Source: Clostridia bacterium (GTDB lineage: Bacteria; Bacillota; Clostridia; Christensenellales; CAG-138). From it: a DNA stretch of 64,000 nt. The position numbers and the translations under genes are program-made. This document shows positions 26,321-33,891 of this stretch, piece by piece; position 1 is the stretch's first letter; the number at the start of each line of letters is the position of its first letter. The stretch covers positions 1 to 64,000 of the forward strand of contig JAFRRO010000049.1 of the NCBI GenBank assembly GCA_017428025.1, given 5' to 3'. The notes beneath the pieces are model-generated. The model did not search any database. It was not told the DNA's origin and worked only from the letters and a program-made list of their open reading frames with translations.

Positions 26321-26722
26321 GTGAAGATACGAACATACGAAACATATAAAGAAGCAGAAATCGCAGATTTGTACGCTTCCGTCGGCTGGACGGCGTATAC
26401 CGACAATCTGCCCGCATTGAAACGCGGCTTTGAAAAGTCGCTCCTTGTTCTTGCCGCATACGAGGGCGAGAGGCTCATCGGCATACTGCGCGCGGTCGGC
26501 GACGGAGAAACGATCGTGTTTGTGCAGGACCTGCTTGTGCATCCGGCGTATCAGCGCAGGGGCGTCGGAACCGCGCTGCTGAAACGTTTGCAGGAGCGCT
26601 ATGCGTCCGTACGTCAGACGGAGCTCGTCACCGACGATACGCAAAAGACCGCCGCGTTCTATCGCGACGCGGGGTTTCGTCCGCTGTCTGAGTTCGGCTG
26701 CTGCGGTTTTCTGCGCGGATAG
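26321..26722 (+). CDS. GNAT-family N-acetyltransferase (first of two)
   Basis: About 133 residues. Acetyl-CoA is bound by the motif VQDLLVHPAYQRRGVGTALLKRL (the R/QxxGxG/A loop at about 83-88), with the C-terminal TAAFYRDAGFRP strand typical of the fold. The acceptor is unknown; closest in style to the small YhdJ/AttT-like cytosolic acetyltransferases. I start at GTG 26321, after GAGGATC, rather than the longer open frame, which would begin before the promoter. A second GNAT gene follows 9 nt downstream. Confidence 0.87.
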   Translation: MKIRTYETYKEAEIADLYASVGWTAYTDNLPALKRGFEKSLLVLAAYEGERLIGILRAVGDGETIVFVQDLLVHPAYQRRGVGTALLKRLQERYASVRQTELVTDDTQKTAAFYRDAGFRPLSEFGCCGFLRG

Positions 26723-26731
26723 GAGGGCTTT

Positions 26732-27199
26732 ATGGCGGTACGTTTTGCAAAGGAATCGGAACTGGATCGCGTCAATGCGCTTCGAAAACAGGTCAACGAT
26801 CTGCACGCTGCGGGCAGACCGGACATCTTCAAGCCCGGGTTTTCGAAGGAACTGCAGGACCACATCCGCACGATATGGAACGATCCGAGACAGCGCATCG
26901 TCGTCGACGAACGCGACGGCGTGCTCTGCGGGTTTGCGGTGCTCAATCATATCACAAGGCCGGAAAACCCGTTTATGCGGGTGCGCGACTATCTCGATAT
27001 CGACGAATTCTGTGTGGATAAAACATGCCGCAGAACGGGCGTCGGCACAGAGCTGATGACGTTTATCCGCGTTTATGCAAGGGAACAGGGCTTTTCCAAG
27101 GTCGAACTCAATATGTGGGAGTTCAACCGAGACGCGCTGCAATTCTATGAAGCGATCGGGTTTTCCACCTATCGCCGGTATATGGAACTGGAACTTTGA
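26732..27199 (+). CDS. GNAT-family N-acetyltransferase (second of two)
   Basis: 155 residues. The acetyl-CoA loop is CRRTGVGTELMTFIRVYARE and the C-terminal half has the LNMWEFNRDALQFYEAIGFSTYRRYMEL signature of the RimI-like group. AGGAGG lies 7 nt before the ATG, which begins 9 nt after the first acetyltransferase. The two proteins are not close copies of each other, so this looks like an operon of distinct enzymes rather than a recent duplication. Target unknown. Confidence 0.88.
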   Translation: MAVRFAKESELDRVNALRKQVNDLHAAGRPDIFKPGFSKELQDHIRTIWNDPRQRIVVDERDGVLCGFAVLNHITRPENPFMRVRDYLDIDEFCVDKTCRRTGVGTELMTFIRVYAREQGFSKVELNMWEFNRDALQFYEAIGFSTYRRYMELEL

Positions 27200-27204
27200 A
27201 AAAA

Positions 27205-27232
27205 CCGCCTCACAGGTTTTCCTGCGAGGCGG
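27205..27232. terminator. Bidirectional terminator between the GNAT genes and the glycosidase genes
   Basis: CCGCCTCACAGG / CCTGCGAGGCGG with one mismatch and a TTTT loop; A-rich on the left and CTTTC on the right. Confidence 0.82.
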
Positions 27233-27239
27233 CTTTCGT

Positions 27240-28265
27240 TCAGGATTCTTCGGCGCGGATCAGGATGATATCCGAGATCGAGCGTCCGCCGTTGTACGGT
27301 GAGTTGTAGATCCGTCCGTTCCAGTACAGCGACGCGGATTCGCCGCCGTCCAGATTGAACGCAAGCTTGCAGCCGAGCGATTCCATCAGCTGCGCGAGTT
27401 CGGTCAGCGTCATGCCGCCGGAATAGCTGCCCTGTCTGCCGTCGACGGTGACGAAGCAGTAATGTCCCGGCTCGTAATAGCCCATGACCGTGCGCGGATT
27501 CTGCGTCTTGATGTTCGATTTCGGGAAGCTTTCGATCGCATGACCGTCCGCATCCAGGAGCGACGGTCCGAACTGCCAGGCCTGCCAGATGTCGTCGCGC
27601 AGATTCTTCGGCCGGTAGTCGCTTGCCGCCATGGTTTCCATCGTACCGTCCAGATACAGGAAACAGAGATCCCAGTTGCTGTACAGCTTTTTATCGTATA
27701 CGACGCCGTTGCGGATGACGAGCGAGTGCGCGTGGTGTCCGTAATAGTCGCCGGTGATGGCGAAGATCGCGTTTTCGCGCTCCGCCATGCGATCCACGCG
27801 CATTTCGGAATGCTTCTTGAATCCGCCCGCCGCGGCGGTTTCGATGCGTCTGACGTCGCGCACATAGACGTCCGTGACAAAATACGTCACATTCTTTTTC
27901 TCGTAGGTCTCCTCGTCGAAGACTTTGCGGACCGTGATATGGATCTGATCGCTTACATAGGCGTCTTCGGTCATCGTCGTCTCTTCCTTCGGTACGAACC
28001 CGCCGACGCTCCAACCGATCAGCCCCTCCGGTTCCGGCGTCGGGGACGGCGTCGGCGAAGGCGTGGGCGTGGGAGACGGGACGGGTGTCGGCGCGGGCGT
28101 TGGCACAGCGGTCGGCGCGGACGTGATGTCAACGACGATGTCGGGCGTATCCGACGGTTCCGGCGTCGGGGACGGCGTTGCGGCTGCCTCCTGATGCATG
28201 AAGGAACAGCCGATCAGCAGCAGAACCAAGCCTGCGCCGATGATCGCTTTCAACATATGGTTCAT
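27240..28265 (-). CDS. Phosphodiester glycosidase-domain lipoprotein
   Basis: 341 residues. Lipoprotein signal with LLLIGC as lipobox, then a 60-residue linker of Pro-Thr-Ser repeats typical of surface tethering, then a NAGPA/DUF2233-type phosphodiester glycosidase domain with [19 protein letters not shown], the TVDGRQG segment and the near-terminal [16 protein letters not shown]. Family members remove sugars attached through phosphodiesters; the substrate on the cell surface is unknown. Overlaps the upstream paralogue by ATGA. A second in-frame ATG three codons in is possible. Confidence 0.82.
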   Translation of the reverse strand: MNHMLKAIIGAGLVLLLIGCSFMHQEAAATPSPTPEPSDTPDIVVDITSAPTAVPTPAPTPVPSPTPTPSPTPSPTPEPEGLIGWSVGGFVPKEETTMTEDAYVSDQIHITVRKVFDEETYEKKNVTYFVTDVYVRDVRRIETAAAGGFKKHSEMRVDRMAERENAIFAITGDYYGHHAHSLVIRNGVVYDKKLYSNWDLCFLYLDGTMETMAASDYRPKNLRDDIWQAWQFGPSLLDADGHAIESFPKSNIKTQNPRTVMGYYEPGHYCFVTVDGRQGSYSGGMTLTELAQLMESLGCKLAFNLDGGESASLYWNGRIYNSPYNGGRSISDIILIRAEES

Positions 28266-29329
28266 TTGTCTGTGCCGTCCTTTCCGCGGAAGTAGAAGGA
28301 ATCCGGATAGTCTTCCTTCGCAACATAGATGATATCGGAGATCTGACGTCCGCCCTTGCTCGGCTTGTTGAAGATCGTATCGTGCCAGAAGAAGTGCGCG
28401 GAAGCGCCGCCGTCAAGATTGAACGCCTGACGGCAGCCGAGCGTTTCCATCAGCGAGGCAAGCTCGGTCAGCGTCAGACCGCGAGAATGCTTCTGCCGTC
28501 CGTCGACCACGACGAACACATAGTGCCCCGGATCGACATAGCCGATACAGCTGCGCGGGTTGCGCGGGCTGATCGAAGTCGAAGAAAACGACGTCCGCGC
28601 GTCGCCTTCCTCGTTCAAAAGCGCGGGACCGAACTGCCACGCCTGCCACGGATCCTTGTCGAGAATCTCCTTCAGCGTGATCGTTCCGCTCCGGTACGTT
28701 TCCATCGTGCCGTCGCGCAAAAGCAGGCAGACGTCCATATTGGTGCGCATGCTCTTGCGGTAAACCTCGCCGTTGCGGATGACCAGAGAATCGCGGTGGA
28801 ATCCGCAGTAGTCGCCGGAGATCGCTACGAGCGCGTTCACCTGCTTTGCGGTGCGTTCCACACTGCCGTGTCCGGTTCGCTGAAAATCGCCGCTGCAGCT
28901 TGCGGCGCGAAGCTGCATAACGTCTCGCACATAAACGTCCGCGACATAATAGGTCACACGCCGTCCGTACGTGCTGTTGTCGACCACGGTTCTGACGTTC
29001 ACGGAAAGCGTCGGGCTGCGGTAACTGCCGGACAGCCGGAGCGCGCCTTCCGTCCAGAACTTGACGTCGTCCTCGCGGAACGGATAATCCGGCTCCTGCG
29101 TCGCTTTCGCTGCCGGAACCGGCGTTGCTGTCGGTTCGGGAACGGCGGTCGTATGCGGCGTCGCGCTCGGCTCCGCGGTCGGCTCAGACGTGGCTTTGAC
29201 GGGAACCGGCTGCGGCGCGGGCGCATGGATATGCAGATAAACAATGTATCCGACGATTGCCGCAAGGATCAGGCATAGGAGAATGAACAGAACCAGCGGC
29301 AAAGCGATCGATTTCTTTTCGGAACTCAT
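28262..29329 (-). CDS. Phosphodiester glycosidase-domain protein with N-terminal membrane anchor
   Basis: 355 residues, paralogous to the next gene: [41 protein letters not shown] and [16 protein letters not shown] align with it block for block. Here anchoring is by a non-cleaved membrane helix (about 10-32) instead of a lipid, again followed by a Pro/Thr/Glu linker to about 80. It starts inside the stop of mntP (ATGA) and ends inside the start of the lipoprotein, so the three genes are tightly coupled. Function as for its neighbour. Confidence 0.82.
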   Translation of the reverse strand: MSSEKKSIALPLVLFILLCLILAAIVGYIVYLHIHAPAPQPVPVKATSEPTAEPSATPHTTAVPEPTATPVPAAKATQEPDYPFREDDVKFWTEGALRLSGSYRSPTLSVNVRTVVDNSTYGRRVTYYVADVYVRDVMQLRAASCSGDFQRTGHGSVERTAKQVNALVAISGDYCGFHRDSLVIRNGEVYRKSMRTNMDVCLLLRDGTMETYRSGTITLKEILDKDPWQAWQFGPALLNEEGDARTSFSSTSISPRNPRSCIGYVDPGHYVFVVVDGRQKHSRGLTLTELASLMETLGCRQAFNLDGGASAHFFWHDTIFNKPSKGGRQISDIIYVAKEDYPDSFYFRGKDGTDK

Positions 29330-29973
29330 AACCGGAGTATATGCAGCGCCGCATCGCGCAATGCGGAGCCGTCACAGCGCAGAAATGCGGGCAGAATGCC
29401 GAGCGCTTCCAAAACCATTTTGATGCCGATTGCGATCAGCACGATGCCGCCGATCATCGTAGCGAGGCGGTGATATCTGAGCCCGAACCGGTTGCCCACC
29501 CATACGCCGAACAGCGAGAGGACGAAGGTCGTGCAGCCGATCAGAGCGACGGCAAAGAAGATGCTGATGCCGCCGTACAGCCAGACGATGCCTTCCTGCA
29601 TGGAGAAGCCGACGCCGACGGCAAACGCGTCAATGCTCGTCGCGATCGCAAGCAGCACCAGCTTGCCGAGAGAAGCGAGCTCGTTGGTCGGTTCATCCTG
29701 TTTGTCGCGGATGCCGTCGATCAGCATCTTTCCGCCGATGATCAGCAGCATCGCCGCGGCGATCCACGGGCCGATCGTGACAAACGAAGCAAACGTCGAA
29801 CCGAGCGCAAAACCGGCAAGCGGCATCAGCGCCTGAAAGCCGCCGAAAAACAGCGCCACGCGCAGCGCGCCGCCGATGTGCAGTTTTTTCATGGAAACGC
29901 CTTGGCACATCGCAACCGCCAGCGCGTCCATCGAAAGGCCTACGCCGATGAAAAAGATATCGGAAACGGTCAT
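29326..29973 (-). CDS. mntP: Manganese efflux pump MntP-like
   Basis: About 215 residues with six membrane helices. The two repeated half-motifs are visible: GVGLSMDALAVAMCQGV in helix 1 and IATSIDAFAVGVGFSM in helix 4, with the aspartates known to be needed for Mn2+ export in MntP. Start after CGGAGGTTTCC. The upstream intergenic space is about 160 bp and shared with a divergent gene; I see no yybP-ykoY riboswitch fold in it. First gene of an operon with the two glycosidase-type proteins. Confidence 0.92.
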   Translation of the reverse strand: MTVSDIFFIGVGLSMDALAVAMCQGVSMKKLHIGGALRVALFFGGFQALMPLAGFALGSTFASFVTIGPWIAAAMLLIIGGKMLIDGIRDKQDEPTNELASLGKLVLLAIATSIDAFAVGVGFSMQEGIVWLYGGISIFFAVALIGCTTFVLSLFGVWVGNRFGLRYHRLATMIGGIVLIAIGIKMVLEALGILPAFLRCDGSALRDAALHILRL

Positions 29974-30002
29974 GGAAACCTCCGTTGTTTCTGAACGCCG
30001 TC

Positions 30003-30031
30003 ATTATAACAAAGAACTGCATAATCCGCAA
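30003..30031 (-). promoter_or_regulatory. Promoter of mntP
   Basis: Minus strand TTGCGG (30031-30026), 17 bp, TATAAT (30008-30003). Confidence 0.75.
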
Positions 30032-30082
30032 CGATTCCGAAAGAATTTTATCGTTCTTTTACATTTTACGGAGTTCCGATTC

Positions 30083-30111
30083 TTTACAGACGCCGCGCAA
30101 GAAGGTATACT
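30083..30111 (+). promoter_or_regulatory. Promoter of the TtcA-like gene
   Basis: TTTACA (30083-30088), 17 bp, TATACT (30106-30111), 22 bp before the ATG. Confidence 0.75.
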
Positions 30112-30132
30112 GGAACGGAAAGGTTGGTTTCT

Positions 30133-30894
30133 ATGAAACGGATATTGGGCAGCATCCGTCGCGCGGACGAGAAATTCCGAATGATCGAGGACGGAGACAA
30201 GATTTGCATCGGCGTGTCCGGCGGCAAGGACTCGCTGCTGCTGATGCAGGCGATGAAGCTGTATCAGCGCTTTTCCTATACGAAGTTCGACGTCATTGCG
30301 ATCATGCTGGATCTCGGACTACGGTATCAGAACACCGCGCCGATCCGCGCGTATGCGGAGAAGATCGGCATTCCGTTCGAAGTCATTCCGACGGAGATCG
30401 GCAAGGTCGTGTTCGAATACCGCGCGGAGCGTTCGCCCTGCGCGCTGTGCGCAAAGCTCCGTAGAGGCGCGCTGAACAACGCGGCAAAGCAGCGCGGCTG
30501 CAACAAGGTCGCGCTCGGGCACAACCGTGAAGACGTACTGGAAACGTTTCTGATGTCGATGCTCTACGAGGGGCGCATGAACACCTTTGCGCCGATCACG
30601 TATCTGTCCAGAAGCGATATCACCGTGATCCGACCGATGATCTACGTGCCGGAGAAATACTGTCTGTCCGTCGCAAAGCAGCTGGAGCTGCCGGTTCTGC
30701 CGCCCAACTGTGAGATCGCGGGAAAGACGAAGCGCGAGGAAGCAAAGGAGCTGATCAAGTATCTTTGCACGATCGTTCCGGATGCGGACGTCAAAATGAT
30801 GCATGCGATCACCAACACCGACAAGTACGGGCTCTGGGATCGCATGCGCCTGAAACAGTCGCGCGGGGAAACGGTCGAGCCGGAAGAGGACTAA
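30133..30894 (+). CDS. TtcA-family tRNA thiolation protein
   Basis: 253 residues of the PP-loop ATP pyrophosphatase superfamily, with the SGGKDSLLLMQ loop at about 30-40. The PCALCAKLRRGAL motif matches the two cluster-binding cysteines of TtcA (PCxLCxxLRRG), and LPPNCEIAGKTKREEA supplies the likely third cysteine. TtcA makes 2-thiocytidine at position 32 of some tRNAs using a 4Fe-4S cluster. Short Firmicutes members could have another tRNA or substrate. Start ATG 30133, after AAAGG. Ends tail to tail with the NTPase gene, 4-nt overlap. Confidence 0.82.
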   Translation: MKRILGSIRRADEKFRMIEDGDKICIGVSGGKDSLLLMQAMKLYQRFSYTKFDVIAIMLDLGLRYQNTAPIRAYAEKIGIPFEVIPTEIGKVVFEYRAERSPCALCAKLRRGALNNAAKQRGCNKVALGHNREDVLETFLMSMLYEGRMNTFAPITYLSRSDITVIRPMIYVPEKYCLSVAKQLELPVLPPNCEIAGKTKREEAKELIKYLCTIVPDADVKMMHAITNTDKYGLWDRMRLKQSRGETVEPEED

Positions 30895-31406
30895 TCCCGC
30901 ATCAAATCGGGGAGAAGCGCAAGCAGCCGTTCACGCAGCGCATCTCGGTTTTCCTCCGTGATCGGAAACACGCGTGCGCGCGGATGCGTGCAAACGGCGT
31001 CCAAAAATGCGGTATGCTTGTCGCGCACGGCGCAGATGCAAAACGGCGCGGCGTCAAGCGTATGCAGCACCGCATCGGTGAAGCGCGGGGCGGCGCTCTC
31101 TAAAAAGCCGAGCTCGTCAAACACGATCACGCCGTCGTTCGGAAACTGCATGCGGTCCGTGAACCGTTCAAACGCTTCCGGATGCGCGACGCTCTTTCCG
31201 TCGCTGCATTCGCCGATGCAGTTTTCGGCGGCATATCGCCGTTCTTCGCCGTAAAGGTGAATGTAAACGGGAGAAAACCCGTTCGCAGCGGGGGCTTCCT
31301 TTTTGGTGATGACGCCGGATACCGGCAGGGGAATCGCGTCAAGCAGGGCGCGTATCAGGGTGGATTTGCCGACACCGTTGCGTCCGACGATCAGAATGTG
31401 CTGCAT
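30891..31406 (-). CDS. THEP1-type nucleoside-triphosphatase
   Basis: 171 residues. P-loop LIVGRNGVGKST at about 5-15, the GVITKKEA segment where family members have GFxTxE, and Walker B VIVFDELGFLES. These small NTPases hydrolyse NTPs in vitro with low specificity; their cell role is unclear, though many lie beside cofactor or redox genes. The start follows CGGAGGTTTCCC. The much longer upstream frame crosses the divergent methyltransferase gene and is not coding. It has its own promoter. Confidence 0.82.
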   Translation of the reverse strand: MQHILIVGRNGVGKSTLIRALLDAIPLPVSGVITKKEAPAANGFSPVYIHLYGEERRYAAENCIGECSDGKSVAHPEAFERFTDRMQFPNDGVIVFDELGFLESAAPRFTDAVLHTLDAAPFCICAVRDKHTAFLDAVCTHPRARVFPITEENRDALRERLLALLPDLMRD

Positions 31407-31427
31407 GGGAAACCTCCGTTTTTTGAC

Positions 31428-31456
31428 AGTATACCGCAAACGCGGGTTCGATGCAA
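31428..31456 (-). promoter_or_regulatory. Promoter of the NTPase gene
   Basis: Minus strand TTGCAT (31456-31451), 17 bp, TATACT (31433-31428). TTGACA occurs at 31423-31428 on the plus strand without a good -10, so the divergent gene's promoter is unclear. Confidence 0.7.
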
Positions 31457-31478
31457 GACGGACGAAAGGAGACGGACC

Positions 31479-32186
31479 GTGAATAAACGCTTTTTCTGGG
31501 ATGACGAGCGCATCCGCTTCTTTCGCGACGCGGCGGAACACACCGGCTTTCACCGTACGCTTGCATCGCTTTTGGCGCCGGAACTTCAAGCGTCGGATCG
31601 CGTGCTGGACGCGGGATGCGGGCTCGGGTATCTTTCGACGGCGCTTCTGCCGTACTGCAAAACCGTGACGGCAATCGATTGCGACCGCGCTGCGATCGAA
31701 GCGCTGACCGCCCGCACACAGGGCGTTGCTGGTATCGACGTGCGCCTTGCGGATGTGCATGCGATCCGCGAACCGTTCGACGCGATCGTCTGCTGCTATT
31801 TCGGCTCGACCGAAGAATCCGTCAAGCTGTTCGAACAAACGCGATCCGGAAAGCTGATCCTGATCAAGCGCAGACAAGCGGGACACCGGTTTTCCGAAGG
31901 GCAGCCGCGCCATGAGCGAACCGCTGCCGATGCGGAAGCGTATCTTCAGAATCGGGGGTACGCGTTTCGAACGCTCGACGCATCCGTTCCGTTCGATCAG
32001 CCGTTTCGTTCGTTTGACGACGCCGTGCGGTTCTTCGAGCACTACCGCGGCGGCATCGGACAACCGACGCGCGGGGACGATGTGCAAAACAAACTCGTCG
32101 AGACGCAGGATCCGGAGTTTCCGTACCGCCTGCCGGTCACAAACGAAATGCGCATCTTTGTAATAGAATCGAAAAAGCAGCCGTGA
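31479..32186 (+). CDS. Class I SAM-dependent methyltransferase of unknown substrate
   Basis: About 235 residues. VLDAGCGLGYLSTALL (about 36-51) is the SAM-binding motif I, with the acidic TAIDCDRAAIEAL motif II and the DAIVCCYFG strand. The rest resembles no specific family that I know. GTG start at 31479 after AAAGGAGACGG. The upstream open frame would begin inside the divergent NTPase gene, so it is not used. A stem-loop overlaps the stop codon. Confidence 0.78.
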   Translation: MNKRFFWDDERIRFFRDAAEHTGFHRTLASLLAPELQASDRVLDAGCGLGYLSTALLPYCKTVTAIDCDRAAIEALTARTQGVAGIDVRLADVHAIREPFDAIVCCYFGSTEESVKLFEQTRSGKLILIKRRQAGHRFSEGQPRHERTAADAEAYLQNRGYAFRTLDASVPFDQPFRSFDDAVRFFEHYRGGIGQPTRGDDVQNKLVETQDPEFPYRLPVTNEMRIFVIESKKQP

Positions 32187-32204
32187 ATCCGGCTGCTTGT
32201 TTGT
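32175..32204 (+). terminator. Terminator overlapping the methyltransferase stop
   Basis: AAGCAGCCG / CGGCTGCTT stem (32175-32183 and 32190-32198) followed by GTTTGT; the stop codon is in the loop. The T tract is weak. Confidence 0.65.
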
Positions 32205-32217
32205 ATTGATTTGTCGC

Positions 32218-32853
32218 TCATTTGTCGCGCATCAGCGTAATGCTGACGGTCTGCGGGATCGCGTCCGGATCGGACAGGATGCGAACGGAATAGTCGCCGA
32301 GGCGTTTCGCATACGAATTGCCCTTCTCTACGACCTTCGCGCATTGCTGCACGATCGTTTCGCCGTCGCTCATGGGACGCCGGAACACCGGCATGATACA
32401 GTCGAACAGCTCCCGCAGCGCATCGACCGTTCTGCGGTTTTCCCGGCGCAGTGCGTCGTAAACCGCGCCTTCCTCCTCCGGATCGGGGCAGCAGGGCGTC
32501 TCAAACGACAGCGTCATAATGCCCTTGTCGTCCGACTGCATCCGCATCGTGAAGACGACCTCGTTCGGCGCTGTGACGGTGTAGGAATCGCCCTGCAAGG
32601 TCACGGTGAATCCGTTCGCCTCTAAAGCGGAGAACACGTTCATGCCGCGAATCGAAGGATCGTCGGTCGGGACGGGGGAGGCGGTCGCTTCGACGTCCGC
32701 ATACCTGCCTTTGCGCGAACAGCCGTTGCCGTAATACAACGCCATCGCGCAGAACAGCAAAATCACCAGTCCGATAAAGACGTACTCGATGATTTTGATG
32801 CGCTCGATGCGGACGATCGCGCGTTTCTTTTTTCTCTTGCGGTCAGTCGACAT
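32218..32853 (-). CDS. Membrane-anchored hypothetical protein
   Basis: 211 residues: a strongly basic N-terminus (DRKRKKKRAIVRIERIK), one membrane helix at about 22-42, then an extracellular domain starting GNGCSRKGRYADVEATA. A cysteine right after the helix is not in a lipobox. No family recognised. It overlaps the end of the acyltransferase-like gene by 11 nt, so both are one transcript and may act together at the membrane. Confidence 0.65.
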   Translation of the reverse strand: MSTDRKRKKKRAIVRIERIKIIEYVFIGLVILLFCAMALYYGNGCSRKGRYADVEATASPVPTDDPSIRGMNVFSALEANGFTVTLQGDSYTVTAPNEVVFTMRMQSDDKGIMTLSFETPCCPDPEEEGAVYDALRRENRRTVDALRELFDCIMPVFRRPMSDGETIVQQCAKVVEKGNSYAKRLGDYSVRILSDPDAIPQTVSITLMRDK

Positions 32854-33787
32854 CGTGATACACGACCTGCGGCTTTTCGTCGAGCACGTGCGGATTCTTC
32901 AGATAGGACTTCATCAGCTTGAAACCGGAAGCCAGATTGAATCCGTCGCAGATGCGCTCGTCGCAGACGACTTTGTAATCGATATACTTGCGCTGCACGA
33001 CCGTGCCGTCGTCCTTGAGCTCGTTTCGCTTGTACTTCGCGCCGAAGGAGAAGAACACGGGAATGTTGCCGAAATTGTACAGATGATGATACACCGGCGG
33101 GACACCCAGGGAACCCATCGAGGTGATGAACATCGAACCGTGGAACGGGCTGATTTCGATCAGGCTCTTGGGCAGCAGCCCGAAATAGTCGAGCAGCTTC
33201 AAAAACCAGACCGCGTTCTTCAAAAGAAGACCGGGGATATAGTTGAAGATCTTCGCCGTGCTGTCAAAGTCGCTGTCCGGATTCGTCTGACGGTTCTCCT
33301 CGATCAGCTTGGTGATCTTCCTATATACGTCGTCCGCCGTATCGGTCGGCGTGAAATGCATCTTGATGATGGTCTCCTCGGCTTCGAGCGTCATTTCACG
33401 CTTGATGGTCAGATTGATCACGATATCATCGCCGTGCGAATATACGCGCTGCCCCGACAGAAAGCGGTTCACGGCCGGGCGCTGCGAGATGATGCGGACG
33501 TAGCTTGCGATCAGCACATGCATGACGCCGAAGCCCTTCAGGCCCTGATTGCGCTTTTTGCGGATATAGTTTTCGACCTCGGTCACTTCGAACGAGTCGT
33601 GAAAATAGACGCTTGCGCCGGAACGGTCCGGCATGATGTACGGCGAAACCTTGGACATCGGCTGCAGAGAGCGCAGACGGTATCCGTCCGGACGGTCGCC
33701 GAAACGGCGTTTTCTCTTCGGCGCGGGTGAGGATTCTTTTTGCTGTTCAACGGTCTCCGCTTCGGGACGCTGCGATTCTTGATCCAT
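32843..33787 (-). CDS. Stand-alone 2-oxoacid dehydrogenase E2-like acyltransferase fold, catalytic His missing
   Basis: About 314 residues. After a Lys/Arg/Gln-rich tail, the sequence follows the E2/chloramphenicol acetyltransferase fold (SPYIMPDRSGASVYFHDSFEVTEVENYI, then GFGVMHVLIASYVRIISQRPAVNRFL, a known E2-like segment). The active-site motif normally HxxxDG reads E277-RIC-DG, so the base is replaced by Glu. No lipoyl domain and no E1/E3 genes nearby. It is probably a binding or scaffold protein rather than a transferase. Start at 33787, 7 nt after GGGGG; the upstream ATG lacks a ribosome binding site. Confidence 0.72.
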   Translation of the reverse strand: MDQESQRPEAETVEQQKESSPAPKRKRRFGDRPDGYRLRSLQPMSKVSPYIMPDRSGASVYFHDSFEVTEVENYIRKKRNQGLKGFGVMHVLIASYVRIISQRPAVNRFLSGQRVYSHGDDIVINLTIKREMTLEAEETIIKMHFTPTDTADDVYRKITKLIEENRQTNPDSDFDSTAKIFNYIPGLLLKNAVWFLKLLDYFGLLPKSLIEISPFHGSMFITSMGSLGVPPVYHHLYNFGNIPVFFSFGAKYKRNELKDDGTVVQRKYIDYKVVCDERICDGFNLASGFKLMKSYLKNPHVLDEKPQVVYHDVD

Positions 33788-33814
33788 GGAATTACCCCCA
33801 AAATATCTCTGCAT

Positions 33815-33843
33815 ATCATATCAAATTCCGTTCCGGTTGACAA
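33815..33843 (-). promoter_or_regulatory. Promoter of the acyltransferase-like gene
   Basis: Minus strand TTGTCA (33843-33838), 17 bp, TATGAT (33820-33815). Confidence 0.65.
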
Positions 33844-33856
33844 GAGGAATTTGCGG

Positions 33857-33885
33857 TTGCATTTGCAGGCTCCGACCGGTATAAT
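33857..33885 (+). promoter_or_regulatory. Promoter of the U32 gene, predicted leaderless
   Basis: TTGCAT (33857-33862), 17 bp, perfect TATAAT (33880-33885). Only six bases separate the -10 from the ATG at 33892, so transcription should begin at the start codon itself. Confidence 0.75.
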
Positions 33886-33891
33886 AAGGGC

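Noticed and set aside
29974-30132. Possible manganese (yybP-ykoY) riboswitch upstream of mntP
   Set aside because: The promoter -10 lies about 30 bp from the mntP start, leaving no room for the aptamer, and no matching motif is visible.
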